Of a DNA stretch of 64,000 nt, positions 1 through 8,685 are shown in pieces. The notes beneath the pieces are model-generated. The model saw only the letters and a list, made by a program, of their open reading frames with translations. It had not been told where the DNA came from and did not search any database. Source of the DNA: Hydrogenibacillus sp. (lineage in GTDB: Bacteria; Bacillota; Bacilli; Thermicanales; DSM-22653); assembly GCA_014896255.1 (NCBI GenBank), contig JADBKT010000027.1:51604-115603 (forward strand), written 5' to 3'. Numbering within the stretch: position 1 is the first letter of the stretch; every line of letters starts with the position of its first letter. The position numbers and the translations under genes were made by a program.

Positions 1-552
1 GATCCGTACGGCGATTATGGGCGCATCAACGAAGAACTTAAGCTCTACGATCCCGACCTGGCTCAGAAACCGCAGCTCATCGTCGCCAACAAGATGGACG
101 TACCGGAGGCGCAGGCGCACTTGGACGCCTTTCGCGCCCGGCTCGACGAGGAGACGCCGATCTTTCCGATTTCCGCTGCGACGGGGGAAGGCATTCCGGC
201 GCTGCTCGAAGCGGTGTGGGCGCGCCTTTCGGCGCTTTGGGCGGAAGCGGAACCGGCGGTGGAGGCGCCTACCGTCGCGGTGCACCGTTTGCCGGACGCG
301 GGGGATGCGGCGGCAGACGCGGATGTGCCGCCGTTTACGATCCGCCGGGACGGCGATGTGTTCATCGTGGAAAGCGAGAAGCTCAAACGCGTCATGGCCC
401 GATACAATTTCGACCAGGAGGAAGCGGTGAAGCGCTTTGCGCGCCTGCTTCAGCGGATGGGCGTGGAACAGGCGCTGCGCGAAGCGGGAGCCGAAGACGG
501 CGATGAGGTGTGGATCGGGGAGATGGCTTTTGAGTTTTCGGACGAAGGCTAA
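1..552 (+). CDS. obgE: Obg GTPase, C-terminal part (5' end outside window)
   Basis: Ribosome-associated GTPase of late 50S assembly, linked in Bacillus to stress and sporulation signalling. The visible 183 codons start just before the G4 motif NKMD (visible residues 30-33), include the G5 motif SAATG (58-62), and end with the C-terminal OCT domain (about 105-183). The glycine-rich Obg fold and motifs G1-G3 lie upstream of the window. The frame is open from base 1, so the gene is partial rather than starting at the internal ATG at 94. The next gene starts inside its last 23 bases, which suggests one message and coupled translation. Confidence 0.93.
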   Translation, partial: DPYGDYGRINEELKLYDPDLAQKPQLIVANKMDVPEAQAHLDAFRARLDEETPIFPISAATGEGIPALLEAVWARLSALWAEAEPAVEAPTVAVHRLPDAGDAAADADVPPFTIRRDGDVFIVESEKLKRVMARYNFDQEEAVKRFARLLQRMGVEQALREAGAEDGDEVWIGEMAFEFSDEG

Positions 553-1222
553 GCGGTGGGGGTGGGCGACGCGCATCGTGCGGGGCGTTCTGACGGCGGC
601 GATCGCCGGAAGCCTCTGGGCTGTCGTCGGTGACCGCGCGGCTTCGTGCGCCGAGGCGTTGAACCATCCGACGGTGCCGTTTCGCCTTTATGCCGCGCCG
701 GGTGCGCACCTTCCCGAAGGAGAGCAGGCGAACGTCCCGGCGCTTTGGGCAGGGCTGCCGAAGGGGTGGAAGCGCGTGGCGCATGAGACCGCCGCGTCGG
801 GGACGGTCAGGGCGACGGCGGCGTTGGTGAGCCCGGACGGGTCATTGAGGCTCATCCTTCAGCTGATGAGGCTCGATGACGTGCGCACGTATATCGGACA
901 AGGGTTGGAGAGCGCGCCGAACGCTTTTGCGGTGTCCGTTCTTCCGGCGACGCCGGGCGGGCGAAGCGGCTACACCGTCCGCTATCTCTCGGGGAATCCG
1001 AACGGGAAGTGGACGGCGGCGTTGGAGTACTGGGTCGCTCTGAATGAAACGGAGCGCTCGGCGCTTAAACTGGACGGCGCGACATATGTGCGACTGGCCA
1101 TTTATGGCGATGGGCGCATCGAATCCGGTGCCGCGGCCAAGCTGCTCCGGATGGTCGAGTCGCTTTCGGTCGGCCCTCGTCCGCCGCGAACGGCTTTACC
1201 CTCGACCACGGGACAAGGATGA
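530..1222 (+). CDS. Secreted or membrane-anchored protein of unknown function
   Basis: I do not recognise this 230-residue protein. The TTG at 530 has a GGGGAG site 7 bases upstream and gives a basic N-region (KAKRWGWATR) followed by a hydrophobic stretch and an A-x-S-C-A region at about residue 37-41, which looks like a signal peptide. A GTG at 578 is an alternative start. The mature part is a single alpha/beta-looking domain with two Trp-rich strands and no repeats. It lies between obgE and a Mur-ligase-like gene, overlapping the former by 23 bases and ending 13 bases before the latter. Position and export signal suggest an envelope or spore role, which is inference only. Confidence 0.7.
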   Translation: MSFRTKAKRWGWATRIVRGVLTAAIAGSLWAVVGDRAASCAEALNHPTVPFRLYAAPGAHLPEGEQANVPALWAGLPKGWKRVAHETAASGTVRATAALVSPDGSLRLILQLMRLDDVRTYIGQGLESAPNAFAVSVLPATPGGRSGYTVRYLSGNPNGKWTAALEYWVALNETERSALKLDGATYVRLAIYGDGRIESGAAAKLLRMVESLSVGPRPPRTALPSTTGQG

Positions 1223-1235
1223 AAGGAGGGTCTCG

Positions 1236-2771
1236 TTGGCCCGCGACGACTGGATTTACGCTTCATACATGGCCGCGCTTCCGTACATCCGCGGACGGCG
1301 CGACGTCGACGTGCGCCGGGTCGATTTGGCTGAGAGGCTTCTCGATGCGCTCGGCGCGCCCCACGCGGGGTTGCCGATCGTCCTCGTCGCCGGGAGCAAG
1401 GGCAAAGGCTCGACGGCGGCTTTTTTGGCCGGTTTGCTGCGCGCCGCCGGGTTGTCCGTGGGTTTTTTCTCCAGTCCTCATTTGCTGTCTTTTCAGGAGC
1501 GCATCCGGGTCAACGGGCGGATGATCGACGCGGCGACGTTCGACCGCCATGCGGCGACCGTCCGCGAGGCGCTCGAAGGGTTTGACGTGCGGCCGGAACG
1601 GGGCGAATATATCGGGCCGATCGCCCTCTGGGCGGCGGTCGCCATGCTCGCCTTTCGCGAGAGCGGGATAGACGTCGCCGTCGTGGAAGCCGGGCGCGGG
1701 GCGCGGTACGACGATACGGCGGCGCTCGACGCCCGGTGGGCGGTGATCACGCCCGTTTTCGAAGAACATCGCAAGGAGCTCGGGCCGACGCTCGCCGACA
1801 TCGTCTGGCACAAAGTCGGCGCCGTGGGGCCCGCGGTGACCGATGTGTTCGTCGGCCGCCAACGCCCGGACGTTATGGCGCGCATTCGCGCGGAGCGCAT
1901 CGCGGGAAACGCCGGATCGCCGGAGGTCCGCTGGCATGCGTTCGGCCGTGATTTCGGCGTGCGCGCGGTGACGGCGCGGCGCGACGGGACGGAGGCGCAC
2001 GTGTTCCTCGGCCCGCGAGACTGGCGGACGTCCCTCAGGATGCTCGGGAGGTACCAGGCGGACAATTTTGCTTTGGCTTTGGCTGCCGCCGATGCCGTCT
2101 TACGTGCCCTCGGCCGTGGGCCGCTTGCCGATTCGGCGGTCCATCAAGCCGCGCGTACGGCCGTTTGGCCCGGTCGGATGCAGCTTCTTTCACATCGGCC
2201 GCCGATCCTCGTCGATGCAACGATCCACCGCAGCGCGCTCGTACCGGTGTGGGAGTGGCTGGAGCTCGTACGACCAAGGTGCGTGTACGCCGTTCTCGGG
2301 TTGATCGAGGGAAAAGATGAAGGGTTGACCTTCGCCCTCGCCGCGCGGGTCGATGCGCTGTGGATCACTTATCCGAGCAATGCGCACTACGCGCGGCCGG
2401 ATCTGGGCGAACGGTTCGCGCGACCGGCGTCTTACGGCGCTTTCGGGCATGCCCGAGTCGTCGTCGAACCCGATGTCCGAGCGGCGATCGCCAATGCATG
2501 CGCGACGCTTCCGGATGACGGGGCGCTCGTTTTGCTCGGCACCATTTCCTTTGTCGCCGATGTCCTTCGTTTTTTCGGTGCCCGGACGGGGGATCTGAGT
2601 GATCCGCGGATCGCCGATGCCTCGTCAAGCGGCCGGTCATCGCTCGAAGCGGCGCGTGAGTACGGCGACGACTTGATACATGGCGGCCGAGAGGACGGCG
2701 ATGAGGACGATCGAGGTCATCACGAGGTTGAAATTGAAAATCTGGAAGCCGTAGATGATCACGTATCCTAG
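1236..2771 (+). CDS. FolC-like Mur ligase family protein, diverged
   Basis: Cytoplasmic ATP-dependent ligase related to folylpolyglutamate/dihydrofolate synthase. The TTG start at 1236 follows AAAGGAGGG at 1222-1230. The P-loop is SKGKGST (near residue 47), followed by SPHLLSFQERIRVNG, which matches the FolC substrate loop. The middle EEHRKELG...HK region aligns with the FolC metal/ATP site, and PGRM opens the C-terminal domain. Two hallmarks differ: the usual DGAHN is DATIH, and the TN after the glycine-rich loop is missing, so the substrate may not be folate. The protein is 511 residues, longer than usual FolC. The last 44 codons (polar, Asp/Glu-rich) lie antisense to the permease gene at 2637-3431. 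Confidence 0.72.
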   Translation: MARDDWIYASYMAALPYIRGRRDVDVRRVDLAERLLDALGAPHAGLPIVLVAGSKGKGSTAAFLAGLLRAAGLSVGFFSSPHLLSFQERIRVNGRMIDAATFDRHAATVREALEGFDVRPERGEYIGPIALWAAVAMLAFRESGIDVAVVEAGRGARYDDTAALDARWAVITPVFEEHRKELGPTLADIVWHKVGAVGPAVTDVFVGRQRPDVMARIRAERIAGNAGSPEVRWHAFGRDFGVRAVTARRDGTEAHVFLGPRDWRTSLRMLGRYQADNFALALAAADAVLRALGRGPLADSAVHQAARTAVWPGRMQLLSHRPPILVDATIHRSALVPVWEWLELVRPRCVYAVLGLIEGKDEGLTFALAARVDALWITYPSNAHYARPDLGERFARPASYGAFGHARVVVEPDVRAAIANACATLPDDGALVLLGTISFVADVLRFFGARTGDLSDPRIADASSSGRSSLEAAREYGDDLIHGGREDGDEDDRGHHEVEIENLEAVDDHVS

Positions 2772-3431
2772 CCCTTCTTTGGCGGCCAAAAATTCGCCGA
2801 CGATGACGCCGATCCACGAAAGGCCGACATTGACTTTCAGCGCCGAGAGCATCGACGGACGCGCCGCCGGAAAGACGATGGTGGTGAAGATCTGTCGGCG
2901 GCTTGCGCCGAACGTCCGGGCGAGCTTGATGTAGTTCGGATCGGTCTCTTTGAAGCTGCCGTGGACGACCAGGGCGGTGACGATGACGGAGACGGCGAGG
3001 GCCATCATCAAGATGGAGGTCATGCCGCTGCCGAAGGCGACGATGAACAGGGGACCGAGGGCGACTTTCGGCATGCTGTTCAAGACGACCAGATACGGGT
3101 CCATGACGCGGGCCAGAAACGGCGAAAACCAAAGGGCCGTGGCGATGAGGATGCCGCTTGCGGTGCCGAGCAAAAAACCGGCGACGGTCTCGGCCACGGT
3201 GACGGCGATGTGTCGGGCGAGCGCGCTTTCGTGCCACAGTTTTTGAACGGTTTCGAGGACGGTCGTCGGCCGGCTGAACAGAAGCGGGTCGATGCGCTTT
3301 GTCGCGGATGCCCATTCCCAGCCGGCGATGAGGATACCCAGCAGGATGATCTGGGTGATGAGCACGATGATCATTTGTTTTTGCTCTTTTTTGCGGTATG
3401 CTTGATAAAGCGCCCGTTCTTCGTGGCTCAT
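2637..3431 (-). CDS. ABC transporter permease, NitT/TauT (SsuC/ThiX-like) type
   Basis: Inner-membrane permease of a nitrate/sulfonate/taurine-type importer, 264 residues with about six hydrophobic helices. The EAA-type loop that contacts the ATPase is visible (KLARTFGASRRQIF, then PAARPSMLSALKVNVGLSW). It follows its ATPase gene with a 4-base ATGA overlap, so the two are co-translated. No solute-binding protein gene is present on either side and no riboswitch is seen upstream, so the substrate (for example a thiamine precursor, alkanesulfonate or hydroxymethylpyrimidine) cannot be assigned. The last 135 bases overlap the convergent Mur-ligase-like gene. Confidence 0.88.
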   Translation of the reverse strand: MSHEERALYQAYRKKEQKQMIIVLITQIILLGILIAGWEWASATKRIDPLLFSRPTTVLETVQKLWHESALARHIAVTVAETVAGFLLGTASGILIATALWFSPFLARVMDPYLVVLNSMPKVALGPLFIVAFGSGMTSILMMALAVSVIVTALVVHGSFKETDPNYIKLARTFGASRRQIFTTIVFPAARPSMLSALKVNVGLSWIGVIVGEFLAAKEGLGYVIIYGFQIFNFNLVMTSIVLIAVLSAAMYQVVAVLTRRFER

Positions 3432-4207
3432 GCGCCTTCCTCCTCCAGCACACGCCAGACGGCGTCGAACAGCGTCTGAAAGGTCGGATGCTTGCGCCGT
3501 CCGAGGGGCGTGCGCGCGCGTATGTCTTCCGGTACGGGGATGTGCGCGACGATGCGTCCGGGGCGGCCGCCGAGGACGTAGATGCGGTCGGAGAGGGCGA
3601 TCGCCTCGGAGATGTCGTGGGTGACGAGCAGGACCGTCTTGTGGTACCGGTGTAAAATTTCAAACAAGAGCTCTTGAAGTTTGAGGCGCGTCGTATAATC
3701 GAGGGCCGAAAACGGTTCGTCGAGCAACAGCACGTCGGCGCCGGTGACGAGCGTCCGGACGAGGGCGGCCCGCTGGCGCATGCCGCCGGAGAGCTCGTGC
3801 GGGCGGCGGCGTTCCGTCCCGACGAGACCGACTTCGGCGATGAGCGCCCGGGCCCGGTCGATGTCATCCGGGCGCACCCGGCGGCGGAGTTCGACGCCGT
3901 AGAGGACGTTGTCCAAGATCGACCGCCAGGGCAGAAGGTAATCCTGCTGCAGCATGTAACCGACCTTGGACGAAGGTCCGACGACCGTTTCTCCGTCGAC
4001 GGCGACGACACCGCGACTCGGCCGGATGAGCCCGGCGATGAGCGAAAGAACGGTGCTTTTGCCGCCGCCGCTTTTGCCGACGAGGGTCACGAATTCGCCG
4101 GGGAGGACGGTGAAGCTCACGCCGCGCAAGGCCATATGCGCGCCGCGGTGCGTCACGTAAACGAGATCGACGTTTTCCAAGGCGATTTTGGGGGGATGGG
4201 CCGACAT
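3428..4207 (-). CDS. ABC transporter ATP-binding protein, NitT/TauT type
   Basis: Cytoplasmic ATPase (259 residues) that powers the permease downstream. Visible motifs: Walker A GKSGGGKST, Q-loop (MLQQDYLLPW), signature LSGGMRQR, Walker B VLLLDEPFSALD and switch His in VTHD. The LPW after the Q-loop is typical of the SsuB/TauB/ThiZ branch. It is the first gene of a two-gene reverse operon, divergent from galE with about 100 bases between them. No binding-protein gene accompanies it, so the system presumably uses one encoded elsewhere. Confidence 0.9.
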   Translation of the reverse strand: MSAHPPKIALENVDLVYVTHRGAHMALRGVSFTVLPGEFVTLVGKSGGGKSTVLSLIAGLIRPSRGVVAVDGETVVGPSSKVGYMLQQDYLLPWRSILDNVLYGVELRRRVRPDDIDRARALIAEVGLVGTERRRPHELSGGMRQRAALVRTLVTGADVLLLDEPFSALDYTTRLKLQELLFEILHRYHKTVLLVTHDISEAIALSDRIYVLGGRPGRIVAHIPVPEDIRARTPLGRRKHPTFQTLFDAVWRVLEEEGA

Positions 4208-4306
4208 GGCGGTTCACCTCATGTGTATCCTATGCGCGGATGGGCGGATGTGCCTCGCATGGGAGACGGACATCAGGCGTCGGAACGGAAAGGAGAGCGG
4301 TCGCTG

Positions 4307-5347
4307 ATGCGCGTGCTGTTGACCGGAGGGGCGGGGTATATCGGCGCCCATGTGGCCGTCGCGCTTTTGGCGCGAGGGCATGATGTGGTCATTTTGGATA
4401 ATTTTTCCAACTCCAAACGCGCCGTTCTGGAGCGCATTGAACGGATCGCGGGGCGCGCGATGCCCTCCTACGCCGTCGATCTTGTCGACCTTTCGGCGAC
4501 GGCGGACGTTTTCGAACGCGAGGCGATCGACGGCGTCGTGCATTTGGCCGGGCTCAAGGCGGTCGGCGAGTCGGTTGAACAGCCGTTCCGCTACTATCGG
4601 AACAATCTGATCGGAACGCTTCATTTGCTGGAGGCGATGCAGCGCTTCGGCGTGTCGGTGCTCGTGTTCTCCTCGTCGGCGACGGTGTACGGCGACGTAA
4701 GCGCTCCGCCCTTTACGGAGACGATGCCGACGGCGCCGACGAATCCGTACGGGCGGACGAAGCGGATGATCGAGCAGATGCTGGAAGATATCGCGGAGAG
4801 CCGGGCGGACGTTTCGTTTATTGCGTTGCGCTACTTCAATCCGGTCGGTGCCCATGAAAGCGGGCTGATCGGCGAAGATCCGGCGGGCGCTCCGAACAAT
4901 TTGATGCCGTATGTGGCGCAGGTGGCCGTCGGCCGGCGGGAGCGGCTGTATATTTTCGGCGACGACTATCCGACGCCGGACGGGACGGGGGTGCGCGACT
5001 ACATCCATGTCATGGATCTGGCCGAAGGGCACGTGCGGGCGCTGGAATTCGCCGCGGAGCGCCGCGGATACGACGTCTTCAATCTCGGCACCGGGCGAGG
5101 AGCGAGTGTGCTCGAGGTCGTACGGACGTTCGAAGCGGTGAGCGGACGGGAGATCCCGTACGTGTTCGCCCCGCGTCGGCCGGGAGACGTGGCCGTCTCG
5201 TACGCCGATCCGTCGAAGGCGGAACGGCTGCTCGGCTGGCGGGCGACGCGCGATCTTGCCGCCATGTGCCGTGACGCGTGGCGTTTTCAAGTGCGCCATC
5301 CGTACGGCATCGATGTCGGAACGGCGGCGAAAGGTGAGCGCTCCTGA
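4307..5347 (+). CDS. galE: UDP-glucose 4-epimerase
   Basis: Extended short-chain dehydrogenase (346 residues) interconverting UDP-glucose and UDP-galactose in the cytoplasm; it supplies galactose units for polysaccharides and galactose catabolism. The NAD-binding motif GGAGYIG is at residues 7-13. The catalytic set Ser124 (SSSATVYGD), Tyr148 and Lys152 (YGRTK) is intact, and the RYFNPVGAH block of GalE is present. The ATG at 4307 follows AAAGGAGAG. No other Leloir pathway gene is nearby. The next gene starts about 115 bases downstream and could share the transcript. Confidence 0.93.
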   Translation: MRVLLTGGAGYIGAHVAVALLARGHDVVILDNFSNSKRAVLERIERIAGRAMPSYAVDLVDLSATADVFEREAIDGVVHLAGLKAVGESVEQPFRYYRNNLIGTLHLLEAMQRFGVSVLVFSSSATVYGDVSAPPFTETMPTAPTNPYGRTKRMIEQMLEDIAESRADVSFIALRYFNPVGAHESGLIGEDPAGAPNNLMPYVAQVAVGRRERLYIFGDDYPTPDGTGVRDYIHVMDLAEGHVRALEFAAERRGYDVFNLGTGRGASVLEVVRTFEAVSGREIPYVFAPRRPGDVAVSYADPSKAERLLGWRATRDLAAMCRDAWRFQVRHPYGIDVGTAAKGERS

Positions 5348-5462
5348 GTGCGGATCGACCGATGAACGGTCGAGGAGCGCGGCGAAAGATGAGCGGGCCG
5401 ATGAGCGCGACGGGGGACGGAGCGACCGGCAAGCGCGACGAGGGAAGGGAAAGGAAAGAGCG

Positions 5463-6242
5463 ATGCGTGAGAGGACATTGATGTCGGCGTCGCGCGCGAT
5501 CGAATCGGAGACGCCGGATGTGTCGCGGTTCGTCTTGACGCTTGCCGGCATCGAGACGCCGGACGGTCTTTTCAATCCGTGGCGTGATGTCGACGTCGAC
5601 TGGGATGTCGGCCGCCGGGCGCCGTGCATCCGCCGGGCGCAATTCGCGCTGTATCTTAAGATGCGTCTTGGGCACGTCGACTGGCTGTGGGTCGGCGAGG
5701 CGCTCGGGTATCGCGGGGCGCATTTTTCCGGCGTGCCGTTCACTTCGGAGCGGATGCTCCTCGGGCATCATCCGCGCGTACGGCCGGAGATGCTCATCGG
5801 TCGACGCGGGCTGCGCACGAGCCGGGCGGATCACCCGGAGATTCCCGGGAAAACGTCCCGCGCGACGCGAATGATGGGCTTTGCCGAGGTGAGCGCGACC
5901 GTCGTCTGGCGCGCCGTCCTGGACAATGATCTTCGTCCGGAGCGCGTGCTTTTTTTTAGCGCCGTCCCGTTCCATCCGTACGACGTCCGCCGGGGGACGC
6001 TCTCCAATCGCCCTCCGAAGAAAGCGGAGATCCACGCCGCGCTCTCCTTGATTCGGGCGCTCCTGGACGAGATCGCGCGCCATCAGGAGCACGACCCGCG
6101 CATCGTCGCGGTGGGAAACGTCGGCGAATACGCCCTTCAGAAACTGGGCCTTCCATACGCCAAAACGGCGCATCCGGCCCAAGGAAACGCCGCGCGTTTC
6201 CTCGCCGAGATGCGCCGTATCGTCCAAGGTGGAAAAGTTTAA
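5463..6242 (+). CDS. Uracil-DNA glycosylase superfamily protein
   Basis: 259-residue protein with the uracil-DNA glycosylase-like fold. The block GEALGYRG followed by FSGVPFTSER is typical of the bacterial uracil-DNA glycosylase-like family, in which the usual first motif is GEAPGxxG; here the Pro is Leu. The C-terminal part contains the region ending HPAQGNAARF, equivalent to the HPS-type motif. Base-excision repair of uracil is the family role, but activity is not certain with these motif changes. The ATG at 5463 follows a GGAAAG site. It ends 3 bases before the convergent phosphodiester glycosidase gene. Confidence 0.78.
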   Translation: MRERTLMSASRAIESETPDVSRFVLTLAGIETPDGLFNPWRDVDVDWDVGRRAPCIRRAQFALYLKMRLGHVDWLWVGEALGYRGAHFSGVPFTSERMLLGHHPRVRPEMLIGRRGLRTSRADHPEIPGKTSRATRMMGFAEVSATVVWRAVLDNDLRPERVLFFSAVPFHPYDVRRGTLSNRPPKKAEIHAALSLIRALLDEIARHQEHDPRIVAVGNVGEYALQKLGLPYAKTAHPAQGNAARFLAEMRRIVQGGKV

Positions 6243-6245
6243 CCG

Positions 6246-7373
6246 TTAAGGAAAGATCACGAAGCTGGAGATGACCGGCCGAGGCTTGCCGTCCGACGGC
6301 CGGTTCAGCACTTGGCCATTGTACACGAAGGTGCTGGAGCCGCCGCCGTCCAAGTTGTAGGCGTCGCGGATGTTTAAGCCGAGCAGTTTGGTCTGCGCGT
6401 CTTCCAAGGTGACGCCTTCGCTGTAGCCTTTCTGCCGTCCGTCGATGACGATCATGAGGACGTCGCCGTTGGTGAAATGCCCGATGAGCGTCCGCGGTTC
6501 CTTTTTACCCGCCCAATCCTTCGGGATCGCCTGCGCTTTGCCGTCTTTGATGAGCGTCGGGAGGAACGACGCTCCCTCGCGCACGCCGAGCCGTTCGATG
6601 TCCGAAGGCGTCATCGCCGGTCCGCCGACGAGCCGCCCTTCGCGGTTGAAGCCGATGAAACTGACCGCCTGGTTGCTCGATTGGGAGATCAGCTTGCCGT
6701 CGGAGACGGTGTTGCCGATGGGGTAGATGCGGTTGCCTTTGGCAAAAAAGCCGCCGGCGTTGATGGCCAGTACGCCGCCGGTCCGCTTGGCCATAGAGAG
6801 GACGGTCTCGCCCGGGGAGCCGAGATCGTCGCCGAGGGGCGAGGCCATGACGAGGCGGACGGCGGACGGGTCGTGCAGTTTGACTTTGGCCATATAGCCT
6901 TGATAGCCGACTTCTTTCAGCGAGAATACTTTGATCGTCGCCCGCTTGCCGAATGTCTGGCCGATCGGGTCGCCGAGCTTTTTGGCCAAGATCACGTCCA
7001 GCGTATCCTGCGTTTCTTTGACTTGCGCCCGGCTCCTGGAGACGATGGCGGCGAGTTCCTCGCCGGAGGCGGCGTCTTTGGACCGTTCGCTGTCGGCGAA
7101 GGTGCGCACGGCGGCGAGGTGGGCGCGGATCGCGTCGGCGTCTTTGGCGATTTGATCCTGATCGACGTGGAACTGGTCGATGAGTCGATCCGTTTCGGCA
7201 AATCCGTCGATGAGTTCGGAGGATGCCGAATCCCGCGCCTCGGCCGTCGCTTCAAGGGCCGAAAGCGCCGATTCGATCGCCTCCCGCTCGGCAAAAAGCG
7301 GCCAGACGGCGACGGCGGCGACGGCGAGCAAACCGTACAGCGCGGCTTGAATTTTAGTAAACACGGGCCGCAT
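6246..7373 (-). CDS. Phosphodiester glycosidase family (NAGPA-domain) secreted or anchored protein
   Basis: 375 residues: an N-terminal membrane segment or uncleaved signal (about 9-27), a helical coiled-coil-like region (about 30-135), then a phosphodiester glycosidase domain. Family motifs are clear: VLAINAGGFF, the central phosphate-site loops, and DAYNLDGGGSSTF near the C-terminus. The family cleaves sugar-phosphodiester links such as GlcNAc-1-phosphodiesters; relatives in Bacillus act on wall polymers. The start at 7373 lies inside the preceding gene by 20 bases, so it is translationally coupled to the membrane coiled-coil protein upstream. The two N-terminal helical regions may pair, which is inference. 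Confidence 0.88.
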   Translation of the reverse strand: MRPVFTKIQAALYGLLAVAAVAVWPLFAEREAIESALSALEATAEARDSASSELIDGFAETDRLIDQFHVDQDQIAKDADAIRAHLAAVRTFADSERSKDAASGEELAAIVSRSRAQVKETQDTLDVILAKKLGDPIGQTFGKRATIKVFSLKEVGYQGYMAKVKLHDPSAVRLVMASPLGDDLGSPGETVLSMAKRTGGVLAINAGGFFAKGNRIYPIGNTVSDGKLISQSSNQAVSFIGFNREGRLVGGPAMTPSDIERLGVREGASFLPTLIKDGKAQAIPKDWAGKKEPRTLIGHFTNGDVLMIVIDGRQKGYSEGVTLEDAQTKLLGLNIRDAYNLDGGGSSTFVYNGQVLNRPSDGKPRPVISSFVIFP

Positions 7374-7941
7374 CCTCCAGCTTTTGCAGCTGCACGCGCA
7401 ACCGCTCGAGTTCTTTGCCGAGATCGGTGATCCGCTGGCTGAGCGCCTGGCGGGTGGCGTCCGTGGATTGGATCGCCTTTCCGGTCTTGGTCAACTCTTC
7501 TTTGACCCCGGCGAATTCCGTCTTCACGTCGGCGAACGATCGGGAAAGTTCCTCCAGCGCTTTGTTTTGCGCTTCGATACGCGCGGAAAGCGCCTCGATG
7601 TCGGTCCTTAAGGCTTCGTTTTGGCGGCTGAGTGCGGAAAGACGCGCGTCGTAGGCGGCGATCGTCCGTTCGACGGCCTGGTAGCCGAAATAGGCGATAA
7701 GCCCCCACAGCGAAAGCGCGATGACCCATGGCACGGCCCGCAGGATGAGCGGAGCGCGTTCGCGGGTTCGGGTGCGCAGCCGCTCGAGGGATTCTGCCAA
7801 CAGGACATCGGTCTCGTCTTCCGCGCTTACGGTCGGATCGGCGTCGAACGTTCCGCCGGTCTCCAAAGCTTTCGCGGTATTCAAGGCCGCGGCGGTTTCT
7901 CGTGCGCCGGATTCGATCCGTTTACCGCGTCTTAAGTTCAT
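7354..7941 (-). CDS. Single-pass membrane protein with long coiled coil
   Basis: 195 residues with a cytoplasmic Arg/Glu-rich N-terminal third, one membrane helix at about 67-88, and an outer coiled coil (about 92-190) with regular leucine/alanine heptads and many Glu/Lys/Arg. I do not recognise a named family. The ATG at 7941 has GAGGTGGG 7 bases upstream. It overlaps the following phosphodiester glycosidase gene by 20 bases, so the pair is one operon and probably a two-part envelope module, with this protein as anchor or spacer. Confidence 0.75.
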   Translation of the reverse strand: MNLRRGKRIESGARETAAALNTAKALETGGTFDADPTVSAEDETDVLLAESLERLRTRTRERAPLILRAVPWVIALSLWGLIAYFGYQAVERTIAAYDARLSALSRQNEALRTDIEALSARIEAQNKALEELSRSFADVKTEFAGVKEELTKTGKAIQSTDATRQALSQRITDLGKELERLRVQLQKLEDAARVY

Positions 7942-8024
7942 CCGGATCCCACCTCGATCTGATCGCTATAATACTTGGACGAAAGAAAGAGAAAAAAGTT
8001 GCGCATGCTGTGCAGGCGATACGG

Positions 8025-8053
8025 TTGCAAAACGGAAGTTCTCCCGGTATACT
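8025..8053 (+). promoter_or_regulatory. Sigma-A promoter of the pheB-thrC-thrB-pheA operon
   Basis: TTGCAA (8025-8030), 17-base spacer, TATACT (8048-8053); the transcript would start about 40 bases before the pheB ATG. No T-box or attenuator hairpin is visible in the short leader. Confidence 0.75.
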
Positions 8054-8095
8054 GTCTTCATAATGGGCACAACTGTCTGTCAAGGAGGGGCGAAG

Positions 8096-8623
8096 ATGGC
8101 CGAGGCGCGCGCGCTCAGGTACTACCTCGTCCGCGAAGATTTGCTGCCGGAGGCCATGGTGAAGACGGCTCTGGCCAAACACCTCCTCGCGCGCGGGGCC
8201 GTGGCGACGATTTTCGATGCGGTGCGCGCGGTCGGCTTGAGCCGCAGCGCATACTATAAGTACAAGGACGGCGTCTATTGGTACGATGCGTTGCAGGGGG
8301 CGCGCATGTACGTCTTGTCGATGAATCTCGACCATCGGACCGGCGTTCTGTCGCGCGTGCTCACGGCGCTTGCCGAATTGGGCGCGAATATTTTGACGAT
8401 CCATCAGACCATTCCGTTGCAGGAAGTGGCGCACGTGACCGTCTCCCTCGAGCTCGGAAACGGTGAAGAGCGCCCGATCGACGCCGACGCTCCGAACGGG
8501 GGTCTCTCGCGGGAGGAGCCCGAATCCGTGCTGCTCAAGCGGCTCTCCGGCATCGACGGTGTCTCCAAAGTGGAAATCATCGGACGGGGCAGTCCGAGCG
8601 GCGCGCTCCATGAATCCCGTTGA
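8096..8623 (+). CDS. pheB: ACT domain-containing protein PheB
   Basis: 175-residue homologue of B. subtilis PheB, long annotated as chorismate-mutase-like but consisting of an N-terminal helical part ([16 protein letters not shown], with [13 protein letters not shown]) and a C-terminal ACT domain (about 70-170), a fold that binds small effectors such as amino acids. It is thought to modulate amino-acid biosynthesis. The ATG at 8096 follows AAGGAGGGG at 8082-8090. In B. subtilis obg-pheB-pheA are contiguous; here about 7.5 kb separates pheB from obgE and thrC-thrB lie between pheB and pheA. Confidence 0.88.
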   Translation: MAEARALRYYLVREDLLPEAMVKTALAKHLLARGAVATIFDAVRAVGLSRSAYYKYKDGVYWYDALQGARMYVLSMNLDHRTGVLSRVLTALAELGANILTIHQTIPLQEVAHVTVSLELGNGEERPIDADAPNGGLSREEPESVLLKRLSGIDGVSKVEIIGRGSPSGALHESR

Positions 8624-8685
8624 CGCCGAGCCGGATTTCGTTGAATGTGGATCGATCACCCGACAGACAGAAGGAGTGGAGAACA

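Noticed and set aside
437..529. Upstream TTG at 437 as the start of the secreted orphan
   Set aside because: It would overlap obgE by over 100 bases and destroy the signal peptide; the TTG at 530 has a better ribosome site.
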